DNA of 64,000 nt from Dyadobacter koreensis (GTDB taxonomy: Bacteria > Bacteroidota > Bacteroidia > Cytophagales > Spirosomataceae). A program made the position numbers and the translations under genes. Of the stretch, positions 45,582 through 55,021 are shown one piece after another. Under the pieces are notes generated by a model. It saw only the letters and a program-made list of their open reading frames with translations, was not told where the DNA came from and did no database searches. The first letter of the stretch is position 1. Each line of letters opens with the position of its first letter. Location: NCBI RefSeq assembly GCF_900108855.1, contig NZ_FNXY01000011.1, positions 215,867-279,866 of the forward strand. The letters are read 5' to 3'.

Positions 45582-46801
45582 AATATTCTCCCACCTTATA
45601 TCTCGTTTGCTACGAACCAGCTGATAATTTATCGATATACTGGAAACTAAAATCATTGAATCTAAATTTAGTTGTCGTCCAGATAGATAGTATTGCATTT
45701 AATACTATGGATCTGGATGTAGATTATAACTACTACCTCGCTAGACGTGGTTTTACGATCTCACAGTTCGATTTGTCAATAATCGCTGCACATAAAAACA
45801 TATGGCGCCAATTGATGAAAGATTCTCATATTGGTTTAATAATTGATCAGTACATTAATTATAATGACATTGTTAGTTTGCTTATGAATGGCACCACAAG
45901 CGAGCAGATATGCGATGTTCACTTTTTGTATGACGGAGAAAGTCTCGAACATTCGCAGCTTTATTATAGAGATATACGCTTGTATCAATGGGGGCCGCCA
46001 TATTATTGGATTACACCTAAGGGAGCTCAAAAGTTGCTTAAGGTTTCTACTGCAAGGCAGCCACTTGACGAAGAGATTTTAGCTCAAACAGTTTGGGGGC
46101 TTGAAGTTTCGTGCGATGATTCGCGAAATATTAGATTTTCGGAAAACATTCAGTTGGGACATCAAAGGTTAGAACAAATTAGGCTAGCGATTTTTGAGAG
46201 TTCTGCATGGAGCGAACCAAATCTTCTATTATTAAGGAAAAACCTAAGGATTTTAAGTGATCTATGTTTACCACTAGGTTGTATCCCTATGCTATTCTTT
46301 GGTACACTGTTAGGATATGTTCGCCACAGGGATTTAATGGCTTGGGATGACGACGTTGATTTGGCATTGGAGGAGTGTAAAGTAGACACATTTCTAAATG
46401 CGCTTGTGCAGGACGGCAGATTGAGCTACGGAGTATATACTTACCCCAGGGGACAATTTACATATTTCAAAATTTGGTCAGTAGACGGAGACGAGATACC
46501 TGGATGCGAGCATAGATTTCCTTTCATTGATGTTTGGAGTTATCGCGTAGAAAATGAGCTAGCTGTATTTTGCGATGGACTTTCAGAGTTTTCAATTAAA
46601 GACATGCATCCTACAACCGAAGTGGAATTTTTGTCGGCGCCTCTAATGATTCCTAAAAATCCAATGGGGATTTTAGACACTAGATATGCGAATTGGCGAA
46701 GACAAATACAAGTATTTCATTGGTCTCATCGCATTGAAGGATCTGGATTTTTCCCTCTCTCTCTGAATATTTCTACTAATGAAAATGGGTTGATGGTTTG
46801 A
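45578..46801 (+). CDS. GT25-like domain fused to LicD-family phosphotransferase
   Basis: Protein of 407 residues. Residues ~1-190 resemble the GT25 glycosyltransferase family: YYLARRGFTISQFDLSIIAA, HKNIWRQLMKDSHIGLIIDQ (where GT25 usually has an LEDD motif, lost here), and YWITPKGAQKLLKVST. Residues ~220-407 are LicD: LCLPLGCIPMLFFGTLLGYV, RHRDLMAWDDDVDLAL near 250-265, and FPFIDVWSY. LicD enzymes transfer phosphocholine or related phospho-groups to sugars. The first domain may no longer be catalytic. Coupled to the LicC-like gene. Confidence 0.78.
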   Translation: MKYSPTLYLVCYEPADNLSIYWKLKSLNLNLVVVQIDSIAFNTMDLDVDYNYYLARRGFTISQFDLSIIAAHKNIWRQLMKDSHIGLIIDQYINYNDIVSLLMNGTTSEQICDVHFLYDGESLEHSQLYYRDIRLYQWGPPYYWITPKGAQKLLKVSTARQPLDEEILAQTVWGLEVSCDDSRNIRFSENIQLGHQRLEQIRLAIFESSAWSEPNLLLLRKNLRILSDLCLPLGCIPMLFFGTLLGYVRHRDLMAWDDDVDLALEECKVDTFLNALVQDGRLSYGVYTYPRGQFTYFKIWSVDGDEIPGCEHRFPFIDVWSYRVENELAVFCDGLSEFSIKDMHPTTEVEFLSAPLMIPKNPMGILDTRYANWRRQIQVFHWSHRIEGSGFFPLSLNISTNENGLMV

Positions 46802-46840
46802 AAATGTACTATAATAACAATTATCAGAACTGTTAATGGA

Positions 46841-48580
46841 ATGACTGAAAAAATTTACTATATACTCCCCAAGGTTATTTCAAAACCCCACCAATTCGCC
46901 GTAATCGCTATTTTGACTGCTCGCACCGGTTTTTTTACTTTTTTGATAGTCTTAGCAAGCCTAACTCGAGTGGACGCTCAGAATTTTAGTTTTGAATTAA
47001 GTGGAGCAAAGAATATCCCAAGATACTGGACTTTAAAAAACAAAGGATTTTATACAAGCCTTTCAAATGAGTTCGCATACGATGGAAAGCGAAGTTTCAA
47101 AGCGGTTTCGACAGAATCAAGTAGTTCCATTGCGATTTACTCAACAATAGATGGCAATTCAATACCACCAGGGCAAATCACTATAGAAGCGTTTGTTAAG
47201 TATGAAAATGTGGAAGGTATCCCAGATGTTTTTTGTCGTCTTGACGGAGAGGACGAGTTACTAGGTTACACGTCAACCAAGAATGAAAGCGTTAGTGGTC
47301 AAAAAAGTTGGTACCGGATATCTTGTAGTCTAGACACGAAAGGATCATTTAGAAAACTGGTAGCCGGTTTCACATTCCGAGGTAAAGGAACTGTTTTTGT
47401 AGATAATTTTGCCATTTCAATTAATGGTCAAAAGCTTCCAGACGCTACTATTGGGGTAAACGATGCTGATTGTTCCAGCACAATTCACCAGGCAATCCTA
47501 TCCTCAGGCAAGTACGATACGATTGATGACATGCAATATTCTTCATTATTACGAGGCAGAAGATTAGTGGCAATTGGGGAAGCGGTTCATGGGTCTGCTG
47601 AAATATACCGCGCGAAGATAAAATTAACTAAAATGCTAATTCAGCGAAATGGAGCCATAAATCTTTATGTTGAACTTGATCACATGGATGCTTCAAGAAT
47701 TAATAGTTACGTATGTAACTTAAAAACTGAGGACCCCAAACAAGTTTTAGCAGGGCTAACAAATCAATTTTTAAACAATCAATTTTTTTTCGAATTCATT
47801 AAATGGCTAAAAGACTATAATGCGATATCCGGTGGTCGGATATCTTTCATTGGAATTGATTTTCAAGACTCGACTCATAACCTAGAACGTCTTTCACAAT
47901 TGTGGGGAGACAAGAATCGTGCTCAAATGGACTCAGCACTTTTACTTATTGAAAAGCTTAGCTCAGGTGACCTTCAAACGCAAGCAGTCGCAGCACAGTT
48001 GTTTAAACTACTAAAAGAGCTAATTCAAACGATTCCTGATGTTGAAAAACGACAGGAATCACATTACATATGCCGTTTGTTGGAACAAAAAATTGCCTTT
48101 GTCAAGTCAAGGGATCGCTTATCTGAGTTGATTAGCAGAGATTCGAGCATGGCAGTTAACGTCCTGACAGAATTGATGCGAGACACGGCAGCTACATCAG
48201 TTCTTTGGGCTCACAATATGCATGTGTCAAAAATGCAACCCTATATGGGAAGCCGTTTAGCGAAATTCTTATTGGAGGATTATCACTCACTAGCTATAAG
48301 TTTCGATGGTGGTGAGTTTACAACTCTGAACGCCCAAGACGCGTCTTTTCGCCTGACGCAAGCGTTTGATGCTGGGCCGGGTGCAATAGAATATTGTCTT
48401 GCTAGTTATGGATATGACATTTTGGTTAATACTGAAAAGCTGACTGGTCGTTACGATATGCGGGTGACAGGTGCTCAGGATTTGGGTCGACAATTCATTT
48501 ATTCAATAAATCTTCGCGATATATTCGATTTCTTTTATTTGTGTGGTAAGTCTTCACCACTTGTATATCCTCATAATTGA
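46841..48580 (+). CDS. Erythromycin esterase-like hydrolase with N-terminal beta domain
   Basis: Protein of 579 residues. A membrane or signal segment (~32-44, FFTFLIVLASLTRVDAQ) exports it. A beta-rich, carbohydrate-binding-like domain follows (~47-210, FELSGAKNIPRYWTLKNKGF, GKRSFKAVST). The Ere domain has VAIGEAVHGSAEIYRAKIKL (His near 250), NSYVCNLKT, FIGIDFQDS and VLWAHNMHVSKMQPYMGSRL near 455. Ere-family members open macrolide lactones, but many have other substrates. Within this cluster it might hydrolyse or process the peptide or its decorations, or give self-protection. Resistance to macrolides is not shown. Confidence 0.85.
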   Translation: MTEKIYYILPKVISKPHQFAVIAILTARTGFFTFLIVLASLTRVDAQNFSFELSGAKNIPRYWTLKNKGFYTSLSNEFAYDGKRSFKAVSTESSSSIAIYSTIDGNSIPPGQITIEAFVKYENVEGIPDVFCRLDGEDELLGYTSTKNESVSGQKSWYRISCSLDTKGSFRKLVAGFTFRGKGTVFVDNFAISINGQKLPDATIGVNDADCSSTIHQAILSSGKYDTIDDMQYSSLLRGRRLVAIGEAVHGSAEIYRAKIKLTKMLIQRNGAINLYVELDHMDASRINSYVCNLKTEDPKQVLAGLTNQFLNNQFFFEFIKWLKDYNAISGGRISFIGIDFQDSTHNLERLSQLWGDKNRAQMDSALLLIEKLSSGDLQTQAVAAQLFKLLKELIQTIPDVEKRQESHYICRLLEQKIAFVKSRDRLSELISRDSSMAVNVLTELMRDTAATSVLWAHNMHVSKMQPYMGSRLAKFLLEDYHSLAISFDGGEFTTLNAQDASFRLTQAFDAGPGAIEYCLASYGYDILVNTEKLTGRYDMRVTGAQDLGRQFIYSINLRDIFDFFYLCGKSSPLVYPHN

Positions 48581-48714
48581 TGTTGCCTAACTACTACCTT
48601 TTCACTTCTTACTAACGCAGGCTAAATGCAGCCGTTAGCGGGTAAGGTAAATCTTAGTGTCCTGTTAATATTTTGAACGTTGACTTGAATTTGAAGTTTT
48701 CCAGATTTTCCTCT

Positions 48715-50892
48715 ATGAGTGTTAGATTTAAAGATCTCAAGAAGTATAGCTTTATCAAGCAGAGAGATGAAAAGGACTGTGGGCCAACTTGCCTAAAAAA
48801 TATTTTTAAATCCTTTGGAAAAAATTTCTCTATTCAGCTCCTACGTGACCGCTGTGGTATAAACCGTCAAGGGGCCTCCTTGGTGGGTCTAAGCGCAGCT
48901 GCCGAAAGTTTGGAGTGCAGAACTTTGATAACTAGGATATCTTTCAATAAGTTAAGTGCAGTTTCGCTTCCAGTTATCGTTAAATGGAATGATCACCATT
49001 TTGTGGTGGTTTACCAAATTTCTAAAGGACGCGTTATCGTATCTGATCCAGCGTTTGGGAAGGTAGTGCATAGTAAGGCGGATTTTCTTTCAGATTGGGC
49101 TGCAGCAGATGGCTTAGGAACAGTATTAATGATTGAGCCAACACCCAAGTTTTTTCAGCTTGAAAGTGTAAAAGATGGTTTATCGCTAAAATATTTTTTC
49201 TCCTATTTTTTTAGCCAAAAGAAACACCTTTATCAGGTACTTTTTGGTGGGCTCAGTACTTTGCTTCTTCAGTTCTTACTTCCTTTCCTAACACAGTCGG
49301 TCGTTGATGTTGGAATTAAGAATCAGGATCTTAGCTTCATTCAGTTAATTTTTATAGCGCAAATAGTTCTGTTTTTGTCAAGAACAGCTATTGACTTCAT
49401 TCGGGGCTGGATATTTCTTTATATGGGGGGCAAAATTGGCCTTGCCATATTAACCGATTTTTTGATAAAACTGACTAGCCTACCTATATCTTTTTTCAAT
49501 GTCAAAACAATCGGTGATTTGTTTCAGCGAATTGGAGATCATAGACGTATTGAATCCTTCATTTCTTCCGCTACAGTTGGCAGTTTTTTTTCATTCCTAA
49601 ACTTAATTGTTTTTGGCGCAGTGCTTGCAATGTACTCTATGCATATTTTTGCGATTTTTTTTGCAGGTAGCGCTTTGTATTTAGCTTGGGTTCTACCCTT
49701 TATGAAGAGCAGGAAGGCACTTGATTATAAGTCATTTAAGACAAATTCGGATAATCAGAACTCCCTTTATCAATTAATAACTGGAATACAAGAAATTAAA
49801 TTAAACAACATTGAACGTGAAAAAAGATGGGATTGGGAAAGAAGTCAGCTACTCGTTTTAAACAATACGGCAAAAAGTCTTCGTCTAATTCAGTACCAGC
49901 AGATTGGCGGCGGGATTATTAATGAATTCAAAAATTTGATAATTTCATATATCGCTGCTAAGCAAGTTGTAGATGGAGATATATCGTTAGGTATGATGAT
50001 ATCTATCCAGTATATGATTGGTCAGCTGAATGTACCTATAAGCCAAATGATCTCTCTTCTTCAATCGTATCAGGACGCAAAGATAAGCATGGACCGGCTA
50101 AATGAAATTCATATGCACGCAAGTGAGCCCTCTAATGAATTTCAATTACAAAAAATTCCAAAGAAAGGAGATTTAACGATTTGTAATCTAGATTTTAGCT
50201 TTGACGCAAATCTGCAGAATAAAGTTCTAGCCGACGTAAGTTTCGTTATTCCCAGAAATAAGATTACTGCGATAGTTGGAGGGAGTGGAAGCGGAAAAAC
50301 ATCTCTTCTGAAGTTAATACTTAAGTTTTATGAACCTAACTCAGGTAGTATAAAAATCGGAGATATTAATCTCGAAAATATCGACATAAAGGCCTGGCGA
50401 AACTCTTGTGGTGTTGTTTTGCAGGATAGCTTCATATTTAGTGATACTTTGATTTATAACATTACGCTGACAGACGAGGTAGATCATGAACTTTTAAACC
50501 GCATACTGGAATTTACTAATATCAAAGAGTTTCTTAGTACTTTACAATATGGAATGAAGACCAAGATTGGAAGTGGAGGTCATAGTTTGAGCCAAGGCCA
50601 GCGCCAACGGATTCTTATCGCAAGAGCACTTTATAAAAATCCAGATTTTCTGTTTCTAGACGAAGCGACGAATGCCTTAGATTCAACGAATGAAGCGATA
50701 GTTATTGATAGCTTAAAGAATGAATTTAAAGCAAATACGATAATAATGGTTGCTCATCGCCTCAGTACCGTTCGCTATGCAGATCAAATAATCGTTCTCG
50801 ATAGCGGAAGGATAGTTGAGAGTGGAACACATGATTCTTTAATGACCGAAATGGGGAATTACTACCAACTGTTTCTCAATCAGACCAAATAA
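48715..50892 (+). CDS. lanT: C39-peptidase bacteriocin ABC exporter (LanT type)
   Basis: Protein of 725 residues from the ATG at 48715; the frame is open to a TTG at 48673. The first ~130 residues are a C39 peptidase: IKQRDEKDCGPTCL (Gln16, catalytic Cys22) and WNDHHFVVVYQI (His). A five- to six-helix membrane domain (~155-440) and an ATPase follow: Walker A GGSGSGKTSLLK, signature SLSQGQRQRILIARAL, Walker B FLFLDEATNALDS, switch VAHRLS. It cuts leaders after Gly-Gly and exports the core peptide. HlyD starts 1 base after its stop. Confidence 0.93.
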   Translation: MSVRFKDLKKYSFIKQRDEKDCGPTCLKNIFKSFGKNFSIQLLRDRCGINRQGASLVGLSAAAESLECRTLITRISFNKLSAVSLPVIVKWNDHHFVVVYQISKGRVIVSDPAFGKVVHSKADFLSDWAAADGLGTVLMIEPTPKFFQLESVKDGLSLKYFFSYFFSQKKHLYQVLFGGLSTLLLQFLLPFLTQSVVDVGIKNQDLSFIQLIFIAQIVLFLSRTAIDFIRGWIFLYMGGKIGLAILTDFLIKLTSLPISFFNVKTIGDLFQRIGDHRRIESFISSATVGSFFSFLNLIVFGAVLAMYSMHIFAIFFAGSALYLAWVLPFMKSRKALDYKSFKTNSDNQNSLYQLITGIQEIKLNNIEREKRWDWERSQLLVLNNTAKSLRLIQYQQIGGGIINEFKNLIISYIAAKQVVDGDISLGMMISIQYMIGQLNVPISQMISLLQSYQDAKISMDRLNEIHMHASEPSNEFQLQKIPKKGDLTICNLDFSFDANLQNKVLADVSFVIPRNKITAIVGGSGSGKTSLLKLILKFYEPNSGSIKIGDINLENIDIKAWRNSCGVVLQDSFIFSDTLIYNITLTDEVDHELLNRILEFTNIKEFLSTLQYGMKTKIGSGGHSLSQGQRQRILIARALYKNPDFLFLDEATNALDSTNEAIVIDSLKNEFKANTIIMVAHRLSTVRYADQIIVLDSGRIVESGTHDSLMTEMGNYYQLFLNQTK

Positions 50893-50893
50893 C

Positions 50894-52189
50894 GTGACTA
50901 ATTTAAAAAGATCTGAAGAGAATAGCGACGACGCGTTAGATTTCTTAGGCGATACACCCGGTTGGGTAGTTCGTTTCGGATTGTTAACAATTTTACTGTT
51001 TATTCTTGGATTGCTATCTGTAAGCTATTTTGTACAATATCCCGATTCAATCGAGGGAAGAATTACCTTATTAGCTGAGCCAGCTGCATTTGACCTAGTT
51101 ACTAGATCGAACGGTGAATTGAATCTCTTTGTCTCTGATAATCAACACGTAAGTGCTGGTCAGGTTATGGGTTCACTTGATAACACTAGTCGTTACGAGA
51201 ATATCCGTGATCTTAAATTAGAACTCTTTCGAATCAAGAACACCATCTTTGCTCTAGATTTTATTGACCCAAACAAACTGAGAATCAATCAGAATGCAAA
51301 CGTTGGAGATTTACAAGGTGCATATATATCTCTTGTCGAAGCAATTGGAAATTACCGTCGGTTCCACTCCTTAGCAGGAAATAAGAATCTGATAAAGGAT
51401 ATTGAGGATCAAATTGGACACCAAGTTAGGCTATTGACATATCTTAAAAGTCAAAGGAAACTTTTTGAGCAAGCTTTGACGATCCAGTTTGAAAAGTCAA
51501 AGATGGACTCAAGCTTGTATGCGCAACGGGCAATTTCTACTTTACAAGCAAAAGAGTCTCAACAAGCCGTTTTTCAAATGTCCCGAGATTTCGAAGGTGC
51601 CAACATTTCGATCAGCAGTGGTGAGCTTTCATTAGCTACATTACGCAGCAAGCGTTTGGAATTGGAGCATACAGAGAGATATCAAAACTTAGAATATTCT
51701 GAAAAGATTCGTGTGGCATATCGCGTTCTGGAAGCTCAAATTTCGGTCTGGGAGCAGAAGTATTTGTTAATTAGTGGTATAAGTGGTACTGTCAATTTTT
51801 ATAAACGGCTGAACAATAAACAGTATATTGAAACTAATGATAGAGTTATGGTTGTAATTCCCAGCACGACTGAGATTTTCGGCGATCTAAGAGTCTCGAG
51901 ACTGGGGTATGGGAAGGTTCGTATCGGCCAAAAGGTTGTAGTTAGATTAGATAGCTATCCATATGAAGAATTCGGAGTTTTAACGGGAGAAGTTGTGAGT
52001 ATTGCCAATGTACCAAACGAGGAATTCTATCAACTACGTGTCAAACTTCCTTCCAAACTACTGACTAATTTTAACAAAGAGTTGATTTTTAAGGAAAAAA
52101 TGCAAGGGGACGCTCAGGTGATAACAAAGAGAGTGCGGCTGATCGAGAGATTCTTCCACAACCTAAGGCGGATAACGGAAATGAGGTAA
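50894..52189 (+). CDS. HlyD-family exporter accessory protein
   Basis: Protein of 431 residues starting at a GTG 1 base after the exporter stop. One membrane segment (~27-50, VVRFGLLTILLFILGLLSVS) is followed by a lipoyl half (NGELNLFVSDNQHVSAGQVM), a long coiled coil (~105-290) and a second lipoyl/beta domain (LLISGISGTVNFYKRLNNKQ, then VMVVIPSTTEIFGDLRVSRL). It links the ABC exporter to the outer envelope, as in type 1 secretion of bacteriocins. Coupled with the exporter. Confidence 0.9.
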   Translation: MTNLKRSEENSDDALDFLGDTPGWVVRFGLLTILLFILGLLSVSYFVQYPDSIEGRITLLAEPAAFDLVTRSNGELNLFVSDNQHVSAGQVMGSLDNTSRYENIRDLKLELFRIKNTIFALDFIDPNKLRINQNANVGDLQGAYISLVEAIGNYRRFHSLAGNKNLIKDIEDQIGHQVRLLTYLKSQRKLFEQALTIQFEKSKMDSSLYAQRAISTLQAKESQQAVFQMSRDFEGANISISSGELSLATLRSKRLELEHTERYQNLEYSEKIRVAYRVLEAQISVWEQKYLLISGISGTVNFYKRLNNKQYIETNDRVMVVIPSTTEIFGDLRVSRLGYGKVRIGQKVVVRLDSYPYEEFGVLTGEVVSIANVPNEEFYQLRVKLPSKLLTNFNKELIFKEKMQGDAQVITKRVRLIERFFHNLRRITEMR

Positions 52190-52443
52190 CTTACTATTGT
52201 AAATTCAACTGACGATGTATGGGGCTATCGCATTAACTATGTGAACTTTTCACTCGAGGTTGAACGAAGTTTATGGCTAATACCATCTTCCAATTTTAAT
52301 TCAGGATCAGACCTTAGTTTTAAATGGACAGTGTAAAATGGCCGAAGCTTTTCTTACTCAAAAATATACCGATATCAAACCTCCATTTTATTTACACAGA
52401 GATTGAGAAAATAGCAAATGCTTAACCAGCCTTTCGGAAATTT

Positions 52444-53259
52444 TTATGGTTGCCCTCCCTTGTAATCATCCAAAGCCGCAGAAAGAATCTCTGCAACAAG
52501 TTCGTTTGAGAAATCTTCCACTAAATCGGTTTGGCGACAAAAAGTCATGAACACAAGCCTGTACGCTTCATTAAAGGAGATCTTGTTAGAAAGGATTTTA
52601 CATTCACTGAGCCAAAGATCTATCCAACTATTTTCTTTGATAGTATTGGTCTTCCAAATTTCATCAAATAGCGTTGACACGAATCTTGAATTCGCATAAG
52701 TCAGTGAGGTGATCGCGTGTTTACGATTATCAAAGTTTTCTGATGAAGAGGTAGATCTTCTGATTGTCCGTTGATGTTGTAGAATTGCTTGTACTGTATC
52801 AGTGGCCGCATCCATCCCACCGAAATATGTGCATATCAGCGCTGTTAATAATAAGACCAGGATTGAATATGCCACTTCATCGTCCAGAACTTGTAAAGAA
52901 AGCTCCTGAAGAATTATCCAACTTGTAACTATCACAATGCCATTTTCCTTGAACATTTCGAAATTATCAATATCAAAGTGGATAGAATTGTTTTGAAAGT
53001 CTTGAAACAAATCCTTTACATGACTAACTCGCTTTTGGGAAGGTCGTGAGATGATGTAGTGATCGATCTCCACAAGTAACTGCATTGTGTATTTACCACT
53101 TAATTCCATGTCGAATGGTACCAATGTTATGTGATCGCCCCTTTGAGCACTGAGAAAGATCGCAAATTGATTCTCCTTACGATGGTGATAAAAAGGAAGG
53201 ATGACCTGGCTGACTAAGGCTGGCCATTGCGCACGGTCGTAAAATACAGATATTGTCAT
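52444..53259 (-). CDS. Unknown protein, possibly a divergent LanB elimination-like domain
   Basis: Protein of 271 residues. QFAIFLSAQRGDHITLVPFD near residue 32 resembles the FFIRYWEGGQHIRFRI motif of thiopeptide/lantibiotic elimination domains (the protein at 55022-55942 has it in full), but the Arg residues are lost. Length and placement in the cluster fit a second such domain that no longer catalyses, or an unrelated protein. It starts 6 bases after the glycosyltransferase stop, so the two form a minus-strand operon. Family call is weak. Confidence 0.45.
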   Translation of the reverse strand: MTISVFYDRAQWPALVSQVILPFYHHRKENQFAIFLSAQRGDHITLVPFDMELSGKYTMQLLVEIDHYIISRPSQKRVSHVKDLFQDFQNNSIHFDIDNFEMFKENGIVIVTSWIILQELSLQVLDDEVAYSILVLLLTALICTYFGGMDAATDTVQAILQHQRTIRRSTSSSENFDNRKHAITSLTYANSRFVSTLFDEIWKTNTIKENSWIDLWLSECKILSNKISFNEAYRLVFMTFCRQTDLVEDFSNELVAEILSAALDDYKGGQP

Positions 53260-53264
53260 GGCCG

Positions 53265-54410
53265 TTATTTAATCTCAATAGAAATCACATTTTCGAAATT
53301 GCGGAAAACAATGCCCTTCCCAAAGCCATATTTGTTAATTTCCAGGCTAGTACTTGTAGAATTTGTGGCCATTTTGGATTTATTGAACAATTGCGAATAA
53401 AGCATAACAGTATTTACTATAAGCACGTTATTGCTGATTTTCTGAAATACAGAAGTTCTAGAGCCATCTTCCGTGAATAGTATATCATTCTTGACATCAA
53501 GTGGCGTTACCTCTATTCCAAATTTGTTTTGAAAGCATATCGTCTCCTTGTCACGTTTCCATATGCCCGTGGATCGAGAGCTCGGCAGCAGGGAATATTT
53601 GGTTCCATTATCGTTTTGAGAAATCAAGCCTGGTTTTGGGTACTTTTTATATAATTTATTATCAATTATATCTTCTAGCTGATAGTGATTATCCATAAGA
53701 AGTAATAAAATTGTAGTCTGAGCGGGATTTTGATGAAAGAAATATAAAGAATGGAGGCCCCTTAAAAGATATTCATTTCTAATTCTTTCATATTGAGAGT
53801 GAGTAATTGCTTGAGCAAACTCTGTTGGCATTATCGTTCTAGTTAACCCATTCCCCTCCAAGCGATTTGCAACATCGTGATCTTCAAAGCCATAACCTTG
53901 CATAGATTCATCATACCCACGAATCTTAATGAAGTCAACGCGCCTCATTACAATCCTGCCCATGACATCAGGAATCGTATGAAGCGAAGGGTGTATATAT
54001 GTCAAAAAAGATTGTGGACTTTCTTCAAATGTTTTTCTGATAAAGTCGACTAAGCCCTTGACAACATAGTTATCAACATCCAAATTGCAAATTATGTCCC
54101 CAGATGCAAGTTTGAATATCATATTTCTCGAATGACATCGATCAAAATAAGGAGCGTGCTCTGTCCGATAAAAAACGAGCCTACCGCTTTCAATGTAGTG
54201 AGAGAAATGATCTTTAACATACATCGCTACATTGTCTCCCGAATTGTAATCCAAAATTAAGAATTCTACGTTTTTCTCATTTTCGGTCGCGGCTAGATTT
54301 CGGTGTAGTGTTTGTTTTAAATGCTCAATTCTATCCGTTATAACTGTGCAAAATGATATTCTACTTTCGATCATAGTAACATCTGAATTATCTATCATTC
54401 CTGTGTACAC
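53265..54410 (-). CDS. GT2/GT7-type glycosyltransferase
   Basis: Protein of 381 residues. SFCTVITDRIEHLKQTLHRN opens a GT-A fold; FLILDYNSGDNVAMYV follows, then SRNMIFKLASGDIICNLDVD (DXD near residue 110), and ESMQGYGFEDHDVANRLEGN, the GYGxED motif of chondroitin-synthase or galactosyltransferase-like GT7-C domains. The C-terminal ~120 residues are beta-rich and unlike the family. It uses a nucleotide sugar; the acceptor is unknown but may be the peptide, given its place between the precursor and exporter genes. Confidence 0.82.
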   Translation of the reverse strand: MYTGMIDNSDVTMIESRISFCTVITDRIEHLKQTLHRNLAATENEKNVEFLILDYNSGDNVAMYVKDHFSHYIESGRLVFYRTEHAPYFDRCHSRNMIFKLASGDIICNLDVDNYVVKGLVDFIRKTFEESPQSFLTYIHPSLHTIPDVMGRIVMRRVDFIKIRGYDESMQGYGFEDHDVANRLEGNGLTRTIMPTEFAQAITHSQYERIRNEYLLRGLHSLYFFHQNPAQTTILLLLMDNHYQLEDIIDNKLYKKYPKPGLISQNDNGTKYSLLPSSRSTGIWKRDKETICFQNKFGIEVTPLDVKNDILFTEDGSRTSVFQKISNNVLIVNTVMLYSQLFNKSKMATNSTSTSLEINKYGFGKGIVFRNFENVISIEIK

Positions 54411-54600
54411 ATATCAAGTTATTCCAAATATAGTTAGGCTTTTGGTATGGTACGAAAAAAAAGTAATCTTTCATACCACTATACTCTATTTCTAGATATA
54501 GTTTATGCAGCATAATAATACCTTTTCTCCCTTACTAGTACTGAATACATTCTGGAAGAGTTTAAAGCGTTCGCATATTATATTATTGTTACCTAGCGTT

Positions 54601-54627
54601 TTGCAGACCTTCTTTTTCATACTTTAG
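54601..54627 (+). promoter_or_regulatory. Possible promoter of the precursor gene
   Basis: TTG at 54601 and TACTTTAG at 54620 (one mismatch to TAnnTTTG) are spaced 16 bases, a little short of the usual distance, with the ATG 36 bases further on. A plausible but weak Bacteroidetes-type promoter. Confidence 0.3.
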
Positions 54628-54662
54628 TAATCAGCAGGCACAAATCACTAATCTCAATTTAC

Positions 54663-54920
54663 ATGAAAAAAATAAAACTTAATTTGGATGATCTAAAGGT
54701 CGAAAGTTTCATGACATCACTCTCGAATTCAGATTTAAATCAGCGTGGAGGTGATGGTGGATATACGTCCCTTGTCAGCGCGTCAGTAGTTTCAGCGACG
54801 GTATCTTGGGCGTTATCGTGTGATGAATATACTTGCAATTTGACACAACATTGTGTTACCACGGCTTGTCCTACGATAAAATACACTGGTTGCGACGGTG
54901 ACTGTACTCTGGTCTGCTAA
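54663..54920 (+). CDS. lanA: Class I lanthipeptide precursor peptide
   Basis: Peptide of 85 residues. The leader KKIKLNLDDLKVESF (residues 2-16) has the LNLDDL-type motif recognised by LanB/LanC partners in Bacteroidetes precursors. It leads to QRGG (Gly30) and a second GDGG (Gly33), both possible C39 cleavage sites. The core (from 31 or 34 to 85) has seven Cys at 53, 58, 64, 69, 77, 81 and 85, and 15 Ser/Thr, including a hydrophobic Ser/Thr-rich front part (SLVSASVVSATVSW) without Cys. All seven Cys lie in the last 33 residues. Up to seven (methyl)lanthionine rings are possible. Confidence 0.9.
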   Translation: MKKIKLNLDDLKVESFMTSLSNSDLNQRGGDGGYTSLVSASVVSATVSWALSCDEYTCNLTQHCVTTACPTIKYTGCDGDCTLVC

Positions 54921-54960
54921 TGACACGATGTATTAAATTTTGTCATTGAGTTCAAAATGA

Positions 54961-55008
54961 GAAATTGGTGCGTAACGAAAATGTCTGCTAATCGTTACGT
55001 ACCATTTC
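54961..55008. terminator. Bidirectional terminator between lanA and the LanB-elimination gene
   Basis: GAAATTGGTGCGTAACGA pairs with TCGTTACGTACCATTTC over about 17 positions with one bulge and a G-T pair, around a ~13-base loop. It lies between two genes that converge (stops at 54920 and 55022), and T-rich tracts lie on both sides. Confidence 0.7.
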
Positions 55009-55021
55009 TTGAGTCTAACAA

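Noticed and set aside
46841..48580. Macrolide resistance gene
   Set aside because: The Ere fold is clear, but family members have many substrates and the context is a lanthipeptide cluster; resistance cannot be claimed.
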